Origin: Akanthomyces muscarius
Taxonomy: Eukaryota > Ascomycota > Sordariomycetes > Hypocreales > Cordycipitaceae
Assembly (NCBI RefSeq): GCF_028009165.1
Contig: NC_079245.1
Location: forward strand, 992,001-1,056,000
Direction: 5' to 3'
Length of the DNA stretch: 64,000 bases
Position numbers and translations under genes: made by a program. Below the pieces are notes generated by a model, which was not told where the DNA came from, made no database searches, and worked only from the letters and a program-made list of their open reading frames with translations. Shown one piece after another: positions 9,994 to 21,944 of the stretch (positions are counted from its first letter, which is position 1; the number at the start of each line of letters is the position of its first letter).

Positions 9994-10878
9994 ATGGTCC
10001 GAGAGGAAGACTACTTCATCCTGAGAACACAGGTAGCTGTGGGCGATCTCTCGATTGGCACAGTCATCAATGACGTGAAGGATTTCAAAGTTCTCAATCG
10101 TACAACTGACGTCACGGCAATTTTTGCTGCGCATCGCCTGAAAAAGTTTGTTTCTCCAAAGACCATTATACATGCAAGGGCTATGAGCTCCATCGCAAGT
10201 GGTTTTCTAGCTGAGTCGGCCTTGACAGCGGTGTCTGCCAAGGTAGGATTCGGACGCCACAGCAACTCATACCACAGATACGTTGTGTCAAACATGCGCA
10301 CAATTTCTGTATTGCCAGCAGAGGAGGATTATCCCAATGTTGTCACCAGCTCTCCTACTGTCCAGAGGAGGCTGGCAAAATTCTGGGGCGACCCGGTGTA
10401 TGTCATCACTGGGCTGAAGATCGCGGGCCAGAGAACTCTTGAATTTGCAGACACTCGCGGGTTCGATGCAAACGCGACAGCTCGGTTTGACATTACTGCC
10501 GCATCTGCCGGCCCAAGACTGCGCCTGTCTCGGATGAAGGCTTCTGGCCAGTGGTCAGAAGAGACAACTGACTGCATTTTTGCGATTCGGGTGACGGAAT
10601 TGACTTTTAAAAGGAGGTACCTGATCTGTGGCCCCAGAGACACGTTGAGTGATAAACCGGTTCGGCGTGGTGAGCTGTCGGGGGGAGCGGAAGAGGGTCA
10701 GGAAGGAGGATTTAATTATGAATGTAGTGCTGAAACGGCATTCTCCAAGAGGGTTGCGTCGGACAGGCTTTGTGTCGCGGAGGGGATTCAGCAGCACCCT
10801 GTTGAGCAGGCAGCCGAGGAAGAGAATGCTGTCACACAAGTGGTGGTCAACTGGATATTGCCGGAAGCCGAAGACTGA
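9994..10878 (+). CDS. Gasdermin-like protein, het-Q1/rcd-1 type (putative)
   Basis: This is a single-exon gene for 294 aa. The ATG at 9994 has a good context (AAAATGG); the frame stays open upstream only with a TTG. The features that suggest a fungal gasdermin pore-forming core are an N-terminus of the form YFILRTQVAVGDLSIGTVI, a central DPVYVITGLKIA block at about 133-144, and a strand-like DCIFAIRVTELTFKRR block at about 193-208. After it comes a tail of about 86 aa, with a Gly/Glu-rich linker and an acidic end. Fungal gasdermins are about 250-300 aa, are held inactive by a short C-terminal tail, and form plasma-membrane pores when cut by a clustered protease. The neighbouring divergent S8 gene and the broken second copy support this reading. 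It could still be an unrelated beta-rich family, since no alignment was run. Confidence 0.6.
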   Translation: MVREEDYFILRTQVAVGDLSIGTVINDVKDFKVLNRTTDVTAIFAAHRLKKFVSPKTIIHARAMSSIASGFLAESALTAVSAKVGFGRHSNSYHRYVVSNMRTISVLPAEEDYPNVVTSSPTVQRRLAKFWGDPVYVITGLKIAGQRTLEFADTRGFDANATARFDITAASAGPRLRLSRMKASGQWSEETTDCIFAIRVTELTFKRRYLICGPRDTLSDKPVRRGELSGGAEEGQEGGFNYECSAETAFSKRVASDRLCVAEGIQQHPVEQAAEEENAVTQVVVNWILPEAED

Positions 10879-11747
10879 GGACTAGCTTTTTGTTAGGTCA
10901 CACCTTCCATACGCGCCGCTTTCATAGCCGCTCTCACGAAATCAGATACTCAAGTCAATGCAAAGCCATCGTCAGCGCCCAGCAATCGGTGCCTGCCAGG
11001 GTAGAAATTAATATCGCGCTCCATTCCTCTCCCTGTACTATGGATACGTTTCCGCGTATCGGCGGGATGGGGGCCAAAAGAAAAACCTCCGCTTGATTTC
11101 GTTCTACTGCGCCAACTACACTGATCGCAGGGATCGATGGTGCGCTAATGTGCCACTGTAGAGGGCTGGTTCGCAAATGGCAGGCTCTCAGAGGAGAGGC
11201 TGAGAAGGCTGAAAGTTGCCTGTCTCATGCATGGCTACCCGATGAGTCGGCACGCTGAGAGGCAAGAGACAGATAATCATTAGTTACGCCCATTAATTTC
11301 GCTGGCATCGGTGCTGTGCCGATGGCCTCCACAGTGGCTGAGACAAGAGCTGCAGTGATCCGCGAAGAGCTGAAGGAGCCAAAAGTCCCAAATATGAGCT
11401 TCGCTACTTTCCAGCAATAATAGCTTACACAGCCTCTCGTGGTTGTCAGATGATCTCAAGCTACATTCCCACAGCCTCGTCTTGGGAAGCAAGGCAAAGT
11501 GGCACTGTGCTCTACCTAACTTAGTGGTCTGCATGCAGCATGCCGTGACAGTTTGCCTGCTGAAACACGGCCAACATTTACGCAAGGGTCGCTACTGCCC
11601 TGTGTGACCTACGTGTCACTTACAAAGCTTTAGGATTCACGACAATGCTTGTTTTCTACCCCTTCAGCTATCACTATACTCAAAACCATCGCTTCGCCCA
11701 TTATTCGCGGACCAGCGCATCCGTTCTCGCCAACGCCTACTCACAAG
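10879..11747. other. Intergenic, no supported gene
   Basis: Only short frames occur here. The last 100 bp carry an open frame from ATG 11645 that may be the original N-terminus of the downstream zinc-finger gene. Confidence 0.4.
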
Positions 11748-14338
11748 ATGGAGTGGCAACAGCATTTTCTGCCCTTTCCGATATTTTTCAGGGTCAACTA
11801 CTGCAATCAGCTCTTTGATACCGCGAGACTTGCTTTTTTCGACGACGTGGACATTCGCTTTGCTGTGATGCACTTCGAACGTCGACTTTTTTGGTGGTCG
11901 AACTTATTAGGTGTCTTCGCCCCGAATGGTCGTAGCCTGGACGAGCTGCTGGATCCATCACGACAAGGGCTACGGGATACTATATGCTTCTATCTCAAGC
12001 TTCTAGAAAGACATCTAACAGCAAGTAGGTTTTCCTAATTTCAGAAGTTTGGCCACTTTTTTAACTTGGCTCTAGCTGTATCCCCATCGATGAACGGAAA
12101 TTTACCCCCTGCGAATGACATATCGATATTTCCATTCCGCGGCATTGAAATTGCCCTTACTGGCCTCGAGCACCTGGCATCTGCTCTTTTATATGCAACA
12201 GATGCTGGTTTATATCGACGAATCGCTGCCTACCAGAATGTACACAAGGATGAAATACTCGAACGAATTGTCGACCTCGTTGTGCGAATTCGGTATCCTG
12301 CGGCACTACCCCGCGCACCCCGAGAGGTCAAGTCCAACTGCTCGTGGACTATAGGACTTCACTCCTCCCTGCCTCTGCGAAGGCGCATCGACCAAAAATC
12401 TGAGAGTTCCAACGAGGTACCGCTCGCCGGTCTGTCAAAGGCACTGGTAGACACTGTTCTATATCGACATTACCGATTGCTGTTAGGGAAGCAAGAAAGA
12501 CTGGAGCAATTTTACTCTGACCCTTCTTTAGCAGCTTGGAGACTTCCCCAGGGAGTTTCTTCTCGAGGGTCGGAGGTCGAGCATGACGCCAATAAATCAG
12601 ACATTGGTTCGCTTATTTCCAAGTCATCGCGACATTTTCCTTGGCAAGACGTTTTTCATGTTGATGGGAGGGAGTACAGCTGTCAATTATGCGACAAGAA
12701 ATACACGGGTGGACTGGAAAGCTCTGCGCGAAAGTAAGCAAATTGCAGGAAACAATTCCCCGTCCCCCAATGCAAGATCCACTAACAAGCGCCTCGTTGA
12801 CAGACGCCATTTCTTCCAGGATATCAAACCGTTCCCTTGTATACATCAGTCATGCCTTAAGGGTAACTTGCGCTTCTTTTCTACCCGAAACGAATGGAAG
12901 ACTCATATGCGGAGAGCTCATTCATCAGGCTGGGTTGAATATCTGCAGCTAAATCTTCTTTGGCGGTGCTCTGTCTGCGGCAAAGCTTCTTCAACAGAGT
13001 ACGCATCCAGAAAGCTGATGTACGAAGCACTGCTCGAGCATTTCAAAGCTCGTCATTGCATGGAAGCTGACCACCCCATCAGTCGCGCCGCAACTAATGA
13101 CTGCGTTCCTCTTTTTCGGCCGATCGATACATGCCCAATCTGTGGTACTTGCTACACGCCCGGCCCTGATCAGGTTCATGTCTCCCACCAGCTTTCCACA
13201 TCGTCGACGGATTCGAAAACGGGCAGCCTCGAAGATTTGGCTCGAGAAAAAACAGAAGACTGTATTGCAGATCATCTCGAGTCTCTTGCGTTCTTTTTTA
13301 CGAGCCGCACGCTGAGCTACCCGATGCCTTTGGCCTCCCTGGAACTCATTTTTTCCGACACGTCACAATCATCCTGCCAAGAACAAATGGCGCCCTTGGA
13401 ATTTTCGATACATTTTCGAGATCCACCGCTCCGTCCATCACAAGATTGTGATTCTGACAGTCAGTGCGAGGCAAGCGATGGCGAAGAGCAGGAATGCGTG
13501 GCTGCCAATGAGGACCAAGTCCTTGCAGAATGGGGCAACAATTCGTGGCTACTGAACTACAAGACCTATGAATTCAATAAATTCAACAGCATCGATCAGC
13601 CTTTCGCTGGCGAGAGAGATAAAGAGGGGAATTGGTCCCCCCTTGGTTCTGTCGGTGCCCTGCTATATGCCACTTATGGATTGCTATTGCTACACATTTG
13701 TTCGGAGATGGTTTCCAAAACTAGGAATGTCAGCACAAACAAGAAACTCGGCGAAGGTGCAGAGTTATTCCGCTCTTTGAATCGGCTCAGGCTGGCTGTA
13801 AAGCAAATGAATAGCGACTCGAAAAAAGTTGGAGACGATGGCGGTGGCTTCCAGGTAAGATTGCATTTCACCGTCTTCTTTGTCTGCGCGTAGCAAACAT
13901 CTTTGACATCCATTTACAGCCTTTGAAGCTACTTTTCAATGCCTTTAATGTAGCATTTGGCTAAACTAAAATGTTTCCCAGGCAATTCACGAAGCCGCAG
14001 AAGCCGCTCACAAGACTTACATCGTCCTCGAACAAGCGTCGAGGCAGCACACGCCAGACCCCAGCAGCAGAAGCAGAGACCGACATCACATCGAAATCGA
14101 AACCTTTCGAAATAAAGTACTTTTCAATCTGGGGTTGATACTCAGGGCCAATATTAATTGCGCCGGACGAGTATGGGACAGATCTCGGCTCAAAGAATGG
14201 GCAGACATCGTCAAACAAGTGGTGGCAACGGGGAACTTTGACAATTCTCGTACAAACGAATGGCTTAAGCAGTCTCAAAGCCGACTTCTTGAAGCAGTAA
14301 AAGTACTTGACGGATGCTCAAAACAAGGCGTTGCTTGA
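11748..14338 (+). CDS. AcuF-like C2H2 zinc-finger protein
   Basis: Four exons, 11748-12024, 12076-12733, 12804-13854 and 13982-14338, keep frame throughout and give 780 aa. The introns are 51, 70, 127 bp. The N-terminal half resembles the helical region of fungal C2H2 proteins of the AcuF class (RLFWWSNLLGVF...SLDELL). The centre has irregular zinc-finger pairs: YSCQLCDKKY, FPCIHQSC...HMRRAH, WRCSVCGK...HFKARHC, then CPICGTC with DCIADHLESLAFF. These proteins are widespread and multi-copy in filamentous ascomycetes, often near NLR-type genes; their function is not established. At the 5' end another frame from ATG 11645 (TAFSALSDIFQ) would continue into this one if a single base were removed near 11785. 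A frameshift or assembly error there could have shortened the N-terminus. Confidence 0.75.
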
Positions 14339-15672
14339 TAGGCCTCGGTGGTTCAGAAAACGCACGAGGTGCAGCCTCTTCGATCGAGTACCAGACAATG
14401 GCGCAGTTCAACTTGCCAGAACAGAACTTCTGATGATTTATATGCCTGATGATCAATGATTGAATGTCTTCTATCTGTATTTGAAGAAAAAACCGAAGAC
14501 GCTAATTCTGAATTTATAAGAAATTCACAGTGACTGTGGTGGTATTACACAACAATGGCAGGGCCAACTTCACTGAGGAGCCTCGTATGACAGCAGACGT
14601 AATCCTGGAGCGCCAGCTTATTAGCTTTTCAAAAAGAACCATTTCGAGATGAAAAAAGAGGAAAGACCATCCCAGAAATGCTCGGCCCGCAACCGCGGCG
14701 CACTGCAGCATCACAACCCAAACACGGTCACTGCTCAGAGTCGATATGGTTTACTCAAAAGGCCAACGATATATATTCACTCATGGAGTGAGACGGCGGT
14801 AAACTCCCTTCTCTGACATGCCACCCAAGAACCTGCATGTCCCCGCGCAATGCGCAGCCACCGGCCAGCCCAGCCCCCTGGCGACGGCATCCTCCGCCTC
14901 GGTCCACTGCAGGTCGATGCAGCTGCCCGGCCGGCCAGCCCAACATTTTTCTTTTCCTCCCGCTCGTTACAGGATTCTTTCCGGGTCCATCGCAATCCCC
15001 CATTCACAGACCAACATTTTACCTTTTTGTGTCACCCAAATTTATTCTTGCGCGGCCAAAAAAAGCGCAACTTTGCCCTCGTCGGGGTTCGCCGAAAGGC
15101 CTCAATTTTGGGATTCTGCTCTTGGGTCACAGCAAAGCCTCTTGACGCACACTTTCTTCATGTGCACATGGCCCTAGTCCGTCCAATAGTGTAATAAGTG
15201 TCCGATCAAATACAGGCCGATGATCGGCGTGGAGCTCCATCACATCTGGCACAATGATCCCAACGGCTCGGTTTCCGTGCATGGCAAGCGACGCCACGGG
15301 ACCCTCCGCCACAGATGCTAGATCACGGCACTCGGGGCCGATCCAGGCACCAGACAAGTCACGATGAAACACAGCACGTAGAGTTGAGAGTCTTAGGATT
15401 CATCCATTACTTAATTGTACATTTTATCTGCTAGGTAAAGCAGTTGGTGGTATCAGCTGCGTTACCAATCTTTTCTTCTCCTTGCAAAGAAAGCAATCAA
15501 ACGCCGTCCCGGCAACCGCAAGTCGTCGCTCTTGTTGCGTTTGAAGTAGCTTTTTCCATCATTCCAATTCCGCGGCAAAACAAAAGATATAAAAAAAATT
15601 CACACGTCTAAAGTTATAACCCCGTCTCCTAATTCTATTCCATTATAGTCAAACACGCAAGTCGAGTCCAAC
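14339..15672. other. Boundary interval, no supported gene
   Basis: It separates the accessory block from the housekeeping block. Frames around 14818-15194 and 15127-15372 were examined and not supported. The right end includes the 3' UTR of citrate synthase. Confidence 0.4.
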
Positions 15673-17283
15673 TTACAGCTTCTTGACGAGCTCGATCCAC
15701 TTGGCAGTGGAGAAGGACTTGGGGCGCTCAATGGGGGAGCCAACAGCGCGGTCAATGATGAGCTGAGGAAGGACACCAATGGCACGGGAAACACCAAAGA
15801 GGACAGTGTAGTAGTTGGACTCGGTGAGGCCGTAGTGCTGGAGGAGGACACCAGAGTGGGCGTCGACGTTAGGGAAGGGGTTCTTGGTCTTGCCGTGCTC
15901 AGTCAGGACGCCGGGGCCAATCTTGTAGACCTGGCTGACAAGCTGGAACATGGGGTCGTTGGGCATCTTGGCCTGGGCGAACTCGCGCTGAGCCATGTAG
16001 CGAGGGTCAGTCTTGCGGAGGACGGCGTGGCCGTAGCCGGGAACGACACGGCCGGACTTGAGGGTGTCCCACAGGTACTTGGTGATGTTGGCATCGGACA
16101 GATCGTCGCCAATGACCTTCTTCATCTCGGAGAGCCAGTTGAGGACCTCCTGGTTGGCGAGACCGTGGAGGGGACCGGCCAGACCGTTGAGACCAGCAGC
16201 GAGGGAGAGGAAGGGGGAGCTGAGGGCAGAGCCGACAAGGTGGGTGGTGTGGGCAGAAACGTTGCCACCCTCGTGGTCGGTGTGGATGGTCAGGTAGAGA
16301 CGCATAAGCTCAATAAAGTCGGCGTTATTGCCGAAGCCGAGCTGGTTAGCAAAGTTGAAGGAGTAATCCTTGTCCTTCTGGATGGGGGCAACCTTGCCGC
16401 CCTTGAAGACATTCTGGTAGATGCGCGAAGCAATGTTGGGGAGCTTGGCGATCAGGTCCATGGAATCCTCGTAGGTGTAGGTCCAGTACTCCTTCTTGTT
16501 GATGCCCTTGGCGTAGGCCTTGGCGAAGCTCGAGGTCTGCTCGAGAGCAGTGACGGCGAGGGAGAACTGGGCCATGGGGTGGAGGTCGGTAGGGCAGTGG
16601 TCGATCAGCTCCTCGACGAACTTGGGGATGTCGGAACGGGCGGCCCATTCGGCAGAGAGGTCGCGGACCTGCTGCTCGGTGGGCACCTCGCCGGTCAGGA
16701 GAAGCCAGAAGAGACCTGTAGAGGTTCGGATTAGTCGCGCGCGCGTCAATTGGATTCGGCATTGTCATTCTTACCCTCGGGGAGAGGCTCCTTGCCGCCG
16801 GGCGCCTTGGGGAGAAGCTCCTGGCACTCGGGGATGGTCTTGCCACGGAAACGGATACCCTCCTCAGAGTCGAGGACGGAACCCTCCCAGACGAGGGCCT
16901 TGATGCCACGGGCACCGCCATAGACTTGGTCGAGAGTGACCTTGTCAACAACCTTGGAGCCGTGCTCACTGTGTCGCAACGATATGATGTCAGTGTTTGG
17001 TCGAGTCTCGGAGAGGGCGGGCAACTAACGCGCGAAGCTTCTTGATCTCGTCAATCTTCTCGGGCAGCAGCTCGGCGAAGCGCTCCTTGAGAGTCTGTGG
17101 CAGTACAGGTCAGCAGGGCGTCAGAGTCGGACTGAAGCGACGTAAGCATCGCGGGAGCAAACGCACCTGAGTCTTGGCAGAGTAGCAACGGACCGAGTTG
17201 AAGGCGGCAGCGCGAGCTCCGAAAGCAGGAGCGCGAAGCGAAGCCTTCAAGGCCGAGTTGCTGAGACGGGTGACGGAAGCCAT
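15673..17283 (-). CDS. cit1: Citrate synthase, mitochondrial
   Basis: Four exons, 17283-17167, 17094-17030, 16968-16775 and 16715-15673, give 472 aa. The introns are 72, 61 and 59 bp. The enzyme condenses acetyl-CoA and oxaloacetate to citrate in the mitochondrial matrix. The N-terminus ([19 protein letters not shown]) is rich in Ser, Arg and Ala and lacks acidic residues, as expected of a mitochondrial presequence. All three catalytic residues are visible: His in [12 protein letters not shown], His in [14 protein letters not shown], and Asp in NVDAHSG. Length and ending match fungal mitochondrial citrate synthases. The closely related 2-methylcitrate synthase is the main alternative, but the sequence looks like the general enzyme. 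Confidence 0.95.
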
Positions 17284-19480
17284 TGTGTACCAGAAATGAA
17301 TTGGTTCAAGGAGGAACTGATTCAGGACAAAGACGGGGAAGGGGAAGAAAACAGGTGTAAGATGGGATGGGTAAGAAGGGGGTAAAAAAGCGCAGAGTAA
17401 AAAAGTACAGTAAGAAGGCCCTTGTCTGAGGCGGCTTAGTAGAAGGAAGACACGGGCCAGCCAGCGGGCAGTGAGCGAGCAACGGCGCCAGGCAAACAAG
17501 GCCAGCTAGGCCGGGAAAAAAATGTGGTGGCTTCAGCGCCGGGCCGGGGAGTTGGCTTTTGGTTTTTGGTGGGCTGCGGCCTGCAGGCTGCTGCACTGTT
17601 TGAGGCCCCGGAGACGTGGAGCTTTCTGCTGGCAGGCCGCTAACACTGTACCCGTGGGCCGTAGCAGACAAGCACCAGTCCAGTTACATTGCACTCTTGG
17701 CCGTTCCTGGGCTCCAGAAAAATCATCTTGCATGCATGGTTACGTTACTAGCCAAAAAAAAGAAGAACTCGAGGGTCTCTGCCTCTGTCGTCATTTCGAC
17801 AGTGCTCGGCGCCGTGGGATGCTGCCCCGACGCACACCGAGTCAGGGCGGCTGCACCGCTGCTCAGCATTACTGCTGCTGGGTAATACTTACAGTGCCTC
17901 AGCCGTGCTGCCTCCACCAAAGTCCAAAGTCTTTCAGGGCGATCCACCGCTAAAGTGCGGCTCTGCCGGGACGGAAGCGAAAACGAAAAATAAAGAAACG
18001 CTTCAGCGCCTGCTACAGTGGACAATGCTGTGATGGACCCCCCCGACGTCACTGCCGATGCAAATTTTGACACCACCAAGATAAACTCAGGGTACCTTGT
18101 TTTGTTGGTGGCAGCCACATCGCCAAATCTCCCAACGCATTTAAAATTCCCGCCCAACATGTCGCGGCTGTTCATCTAGTCCCGGTCCAATCTTGAAGAC
18201 AACTGCGTGCAAGACACTTGGCAAACTGGCTGGCCGGGTTCCCTGCATTGTAAACGCCATCATTACCAGGGCATGAAAAATCGCAACAGTAGATGCTCAT
18301 TGTACTCTTCCTACGGATAATTACCGCAGCGCCAGCACACCCAAACACCAAAAGTCCGATCGCTACTTGGCGCTGTCCCCGTCCCCCGAGTTTTTATCGC
18401 CAGGCCGACGCGGGTTCTGCACACCACAAAAAGTGAGACGTGACCTTTGAATCGCTCTTATCTCTACCCTTGTCGCGAACCCGCAATGGCCACGGTGGTA
18501 CCGGGTGCTACCAATATTACCCGTATTACGAGATGGGCTTGTAATTAATACACTGTCCGTCTTTTTATAGTCTCATTACTCGAATTAGTCTCTGCCTACG
18601 CATCAGAAGTATCCTACAATAGAGCAGAAAGCCAGTTTCAGGTATAAATAAATAAAGCGTGAGAGAAACGACAGCAAGCCCTTGCACACGCATCTGCCGT
18701 CTTGGATCTGTGCTGTGCCCCAAAACCGCTTAGCGCCCATGCTCTCCGTTTGACCGTAGTGCGGCCGCCCTGCAAATTTACTTCCGCGGCGCTGGGCTGG
18801 TGGCATTCCAGCATTAGCTAAGCAAGCCCGTGACCCCCAAGGTACTGAAAACCTTCACCTGACCAGCCCCCTTTGCACCAGACGCTGCAAATTCCTTCCT
18901 CCGCATCCTTCTCGCCACAGTCGCCCGTCAATTATTTTCATCGACAACCCCCAACGTACATCGTCTTTTCCCTTCTTTTCAAGTAGCGACTGCATTTCTG
19001 CCAGTCTGCCTCTTCGTATTGACCTGCGACGCGTGTTAAGAATTATTCTCATCGGTAATCTCCTCCCTGAGGCGATAAATAACCTGTTACGCCAGTGACT
19101 GCACCGCGTTTCGTCGCGCTGCCCTAGTAAAAAGGACCGCTGCGCTTTGCATCTATCGATTGCGATATCAAGATATCACCTTGCATTTCGACCATCACGT
19201 ACTGCCGGGCTTTATCTCTCCTCCTAGTATCGTACTTGAAGACGGATCGATCTCGCTCTCGTCGTACCAGTATTCGCGCCTCCTTGTAGGACCTTCACTG
19301 TTTGATTCTTTGGGCCATCACCTCTAGAAATCTCTCGACGACTCGGGCTTTATTGCCAAGTTGCTTCTTCTTTTCAGTCGGGCTGCCTTTTGCTCCGTTT
19401 GCCGCATAAGCGCGCACTTCTGCTTCTCGCAATCTTTTCACTTTTTTGGAGAATCGTGACAGACACAACACCACATCACC
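17284..19480. other. Divergent promoter region of citrate synthase and Seb1-like gene
   Basis: About 2.2 kb separates two divergent start codons. The 200 bp next to citrate synthase, read on its coding strand, are pyrimidine-rich. The segment at about 19,200-19,480 is pyrimidine-rich on the plus strand. Both look like 5' leaders. No gene is supported inside. Confidence 0.5.
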
Positions 19481-21944
19481 ATGGCGTCAGCCGTAACAGA
19501 TCTCGAGACTGGTCTCCAGGCTATGCTCAATCTTAAGCCTCCTGGTGTGTCCGGTTCTCGCATCACAAGTTTGACTTCGCTCTGCGTCGCCAATATCCAG
19601 GTTAGACTCGCCCGCGACTCGCCGCTCTGCCCGTTCTAATTCTAACCCTTCATCCTGCAGTCTGAATCCGTCCTCATTCAAAAAATCTACACCCATTTCA
19701 AAAAGACTCCGGGAACCCATAAGCTTGGCGTTCTCTACGTCGTAGACTCAGTAACCCGAAAATGGCTCGAGCAGGCCAAGGCACAGGGCCAAGCCATTAA
19801 CAGTTCTGCCCCCGACGGCACATATGCTGCTGGAGTGCACCGAGTAACAGAGCTGATGCCCGTATTGATGAATGACATTAGTCAATCTGCCCCTGAAGAT
19901 CAAAAGGTATGCCTTCTACTGAACAGCCGACTGTTGCCTCTCTTGTCGTTGCATCTGCTTCTGTGCCTTGCAACGTGAAGTAGACGTGACAGGGCGCCAG
20001 TCCTCAACTCTGTGCTACTTTTTTTGCGACAATGAAACTCACCATCTACTCTCTGTGTAGGAAAAAATTAAGAAACTCCTTGACATCTGGGAAAAGGGCC
20101 AGACCTTTCCCCCCTCTATGCTCCAATCCTTCAGACAGGGCCTTAGCTCGCCTGCCCAAGCCAGTATGTTACATTCTTTTCACGAAGCGCATTGCCAGTA
20201 TTCGGCTGTGTAGCGTCTGCTGAACAGCTCCCATCTAACCACATATCCTCCCACAGAAACCTCCACAACTCCTCCTGGTAGCCCTCCACCAAACGTGATG
20301 GCATCGCTGCAAGGCAATCACCTAGCAACTAGCGCTGCTCCTGCCGCTGCCAACGGCTCTTCCATTTTAGAGGCTCTGGCCAACATTGCGCGTCAAAATA
20401 CCACACCAAGCAACGCTACTGGCTCGGCTGCTCCTAGTAATGGCAACCTGCCTACCCCAGCTGCATCGTATAGCATGCCGACTTCTGCCTTGCCGCAGGC
20501 ACCTTTGGCTTATCCTGCTGCTTCACAGCCAGTAAACGCGCCTTCTGCGCCCTTTAATCTGGCTCAGATGCTGGGACAGACTGTCCCGGCCCATGGCATG
20601 GCTACGAACGCCGCTCCCCAGATGCACGGCGCCCCGGCCGCAGCTTCTGGTGGCATGGATCCCAACACGCAGCAGCAGATTATGCTCATTAAGCTGCTAG
20701 CCGATCAAGGTGTTCCGTTCGATAAGATTCCTGCGTTGATCCAGAGCATGACTGGCGGAGCTGGCGGCCAGCCTGCACCTGCCCCCGCCCCCGCTGCCCA
20801 AGGATCTTTCCCTGCCCAGCCTGCCTGGGGAGCGCCCACCAACGGCCCTTCGCGTGAAGATCCCCGCGATCGATTTGGCAATGGTAGCAGGTCCCCTCAG
20901 AGATTTCGCGGCGCCCGATCCCGCTCTAAGTCGCCCGACCGATGGAATCAGCGCGGCTCTCCCCGTGGTGCGCGTGAGTTTGGCGGCCGCAACAGCCCGT
21001 CTCGTGGCCGTCACGACGACAGAGATCGCAATGGCCGCAGAGGAGGAAACGATTTCCGCCAGCGCAGCCCTCCTGGTCGCCGTGGCAGATCTCCATCCCC
21101 AGGCAACTTTCCCCACGTCGATAGATGGGTCGAGTATGATAAATCGCTTCCCCCCAACTCGATCCGCGTTTTCAGCCGCACCCTCTTCGTTGGAGGTGTC
21201 ACGTAAGTTGCGCCAATGACCTGATTACAAAACTACATGCACTAACAGAGGTTACAGTTGCCCCGAGCCCGAACTGCGGCAAATATTTGGTCGCTTCGGC
21301 ACGGTGCAGACTTGCATCGTGAATAAGGACAAGAGGCACGCATTTGTCAAGATGCTGACTCGAAAAGATGCCGAGGCCGCCAAGACCAACATGGAAGACA
21401 ACAGACACTTGGAGATTCCCCTTCGCGTAAGTTAATCCTCGCTTCTACTTACCTCGGATCATTTACTAACGTGCGACAGACACGATGGGGAGTTGGTTTC
21501 GGTCCTAGAGATTGTAGCGACTACGCCACTGGTGTCAGCATCATCCCGATCTCCAAGCTGACCGAGGCTGATCGCAAGTGGATGCTGACTGCACCGTACG
21601 GTGGCAGCGGCGGCCAGCCCATCGAGCCCGGTCTCACCGTCGAAGAGCCCGATATCGAAATTGGCGCCGGCGTCTCGTCCAAGGCCATCAGCCGCCGCAT
21701 GCAAACCGACAAGGGCGGCCAGAACGGCCCTAAGTCTACGCGCCAGCGCGACGACGACTGGAACCCCCGCGACGACCGCGGTGGTCACCACCGCGGCGGC
21801 AACGGCAACGACCACGGCTCTGGAGGACCTAACCAGGGCCAGGGCGGGCCGATGCCCGTGTTCCCGTTTGGCGTCGGCACGCTGCCCAACGGCATGCCCA
21901 GCTTTCCCCAGGGCTTTCAGTTCCCCGACCCGGGCAGACAGTGA
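19481..21944 (+). CDS. seb1: CID-RRM RNA-binding protein, Seb1/Nrd1 type
   Basis: Six exons, 19481-19600, 19661-19906, 20061-20163, 20257-21202, 21258-21426 and 21480-21944, give 682 aa. The family binds the RNA polymerase II C-terminal domain and nascent RNA and directs transcription termination and 3' end formation. Residues 1 to about 155 form the CTD-interaction domain (IYTHFKKTPGTHKLGVLYVVDS...IKKLLDIWEKGQTF). An Ala/Pro/Gln-rich region follows, then an RS/RG-rich segment at about 345-440. The RRM begins at about 464 (RTLFVGGVT, HAFVKML) and leads into the conserved RTRWGVGFGPRDC stretch. The end is Gly/Asn/His-rich. The domain order matches fission yeast Seb1 rather than SR-type proteins. 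Confidence 0.9.

Noticed and set aside
14818..15194. Three overlapping plus-strand frames of 102-119 codons
   Set aside because: Overlap in all three frames shows only a stop-poor GC-rich region. No domain or intron signals.
15127..15372. 81-codon minus frame that looks somewhat protein-like
   Set aside because: No ATG start and no recognised family, and it lies in the downstream flank of citrate synthase. Kept only as a note.
15835..16734. 299-codon open frame antisense to citrate synthase
   Set aside because: Shadow of the biased minus-strand gene, with no recognisable domain.
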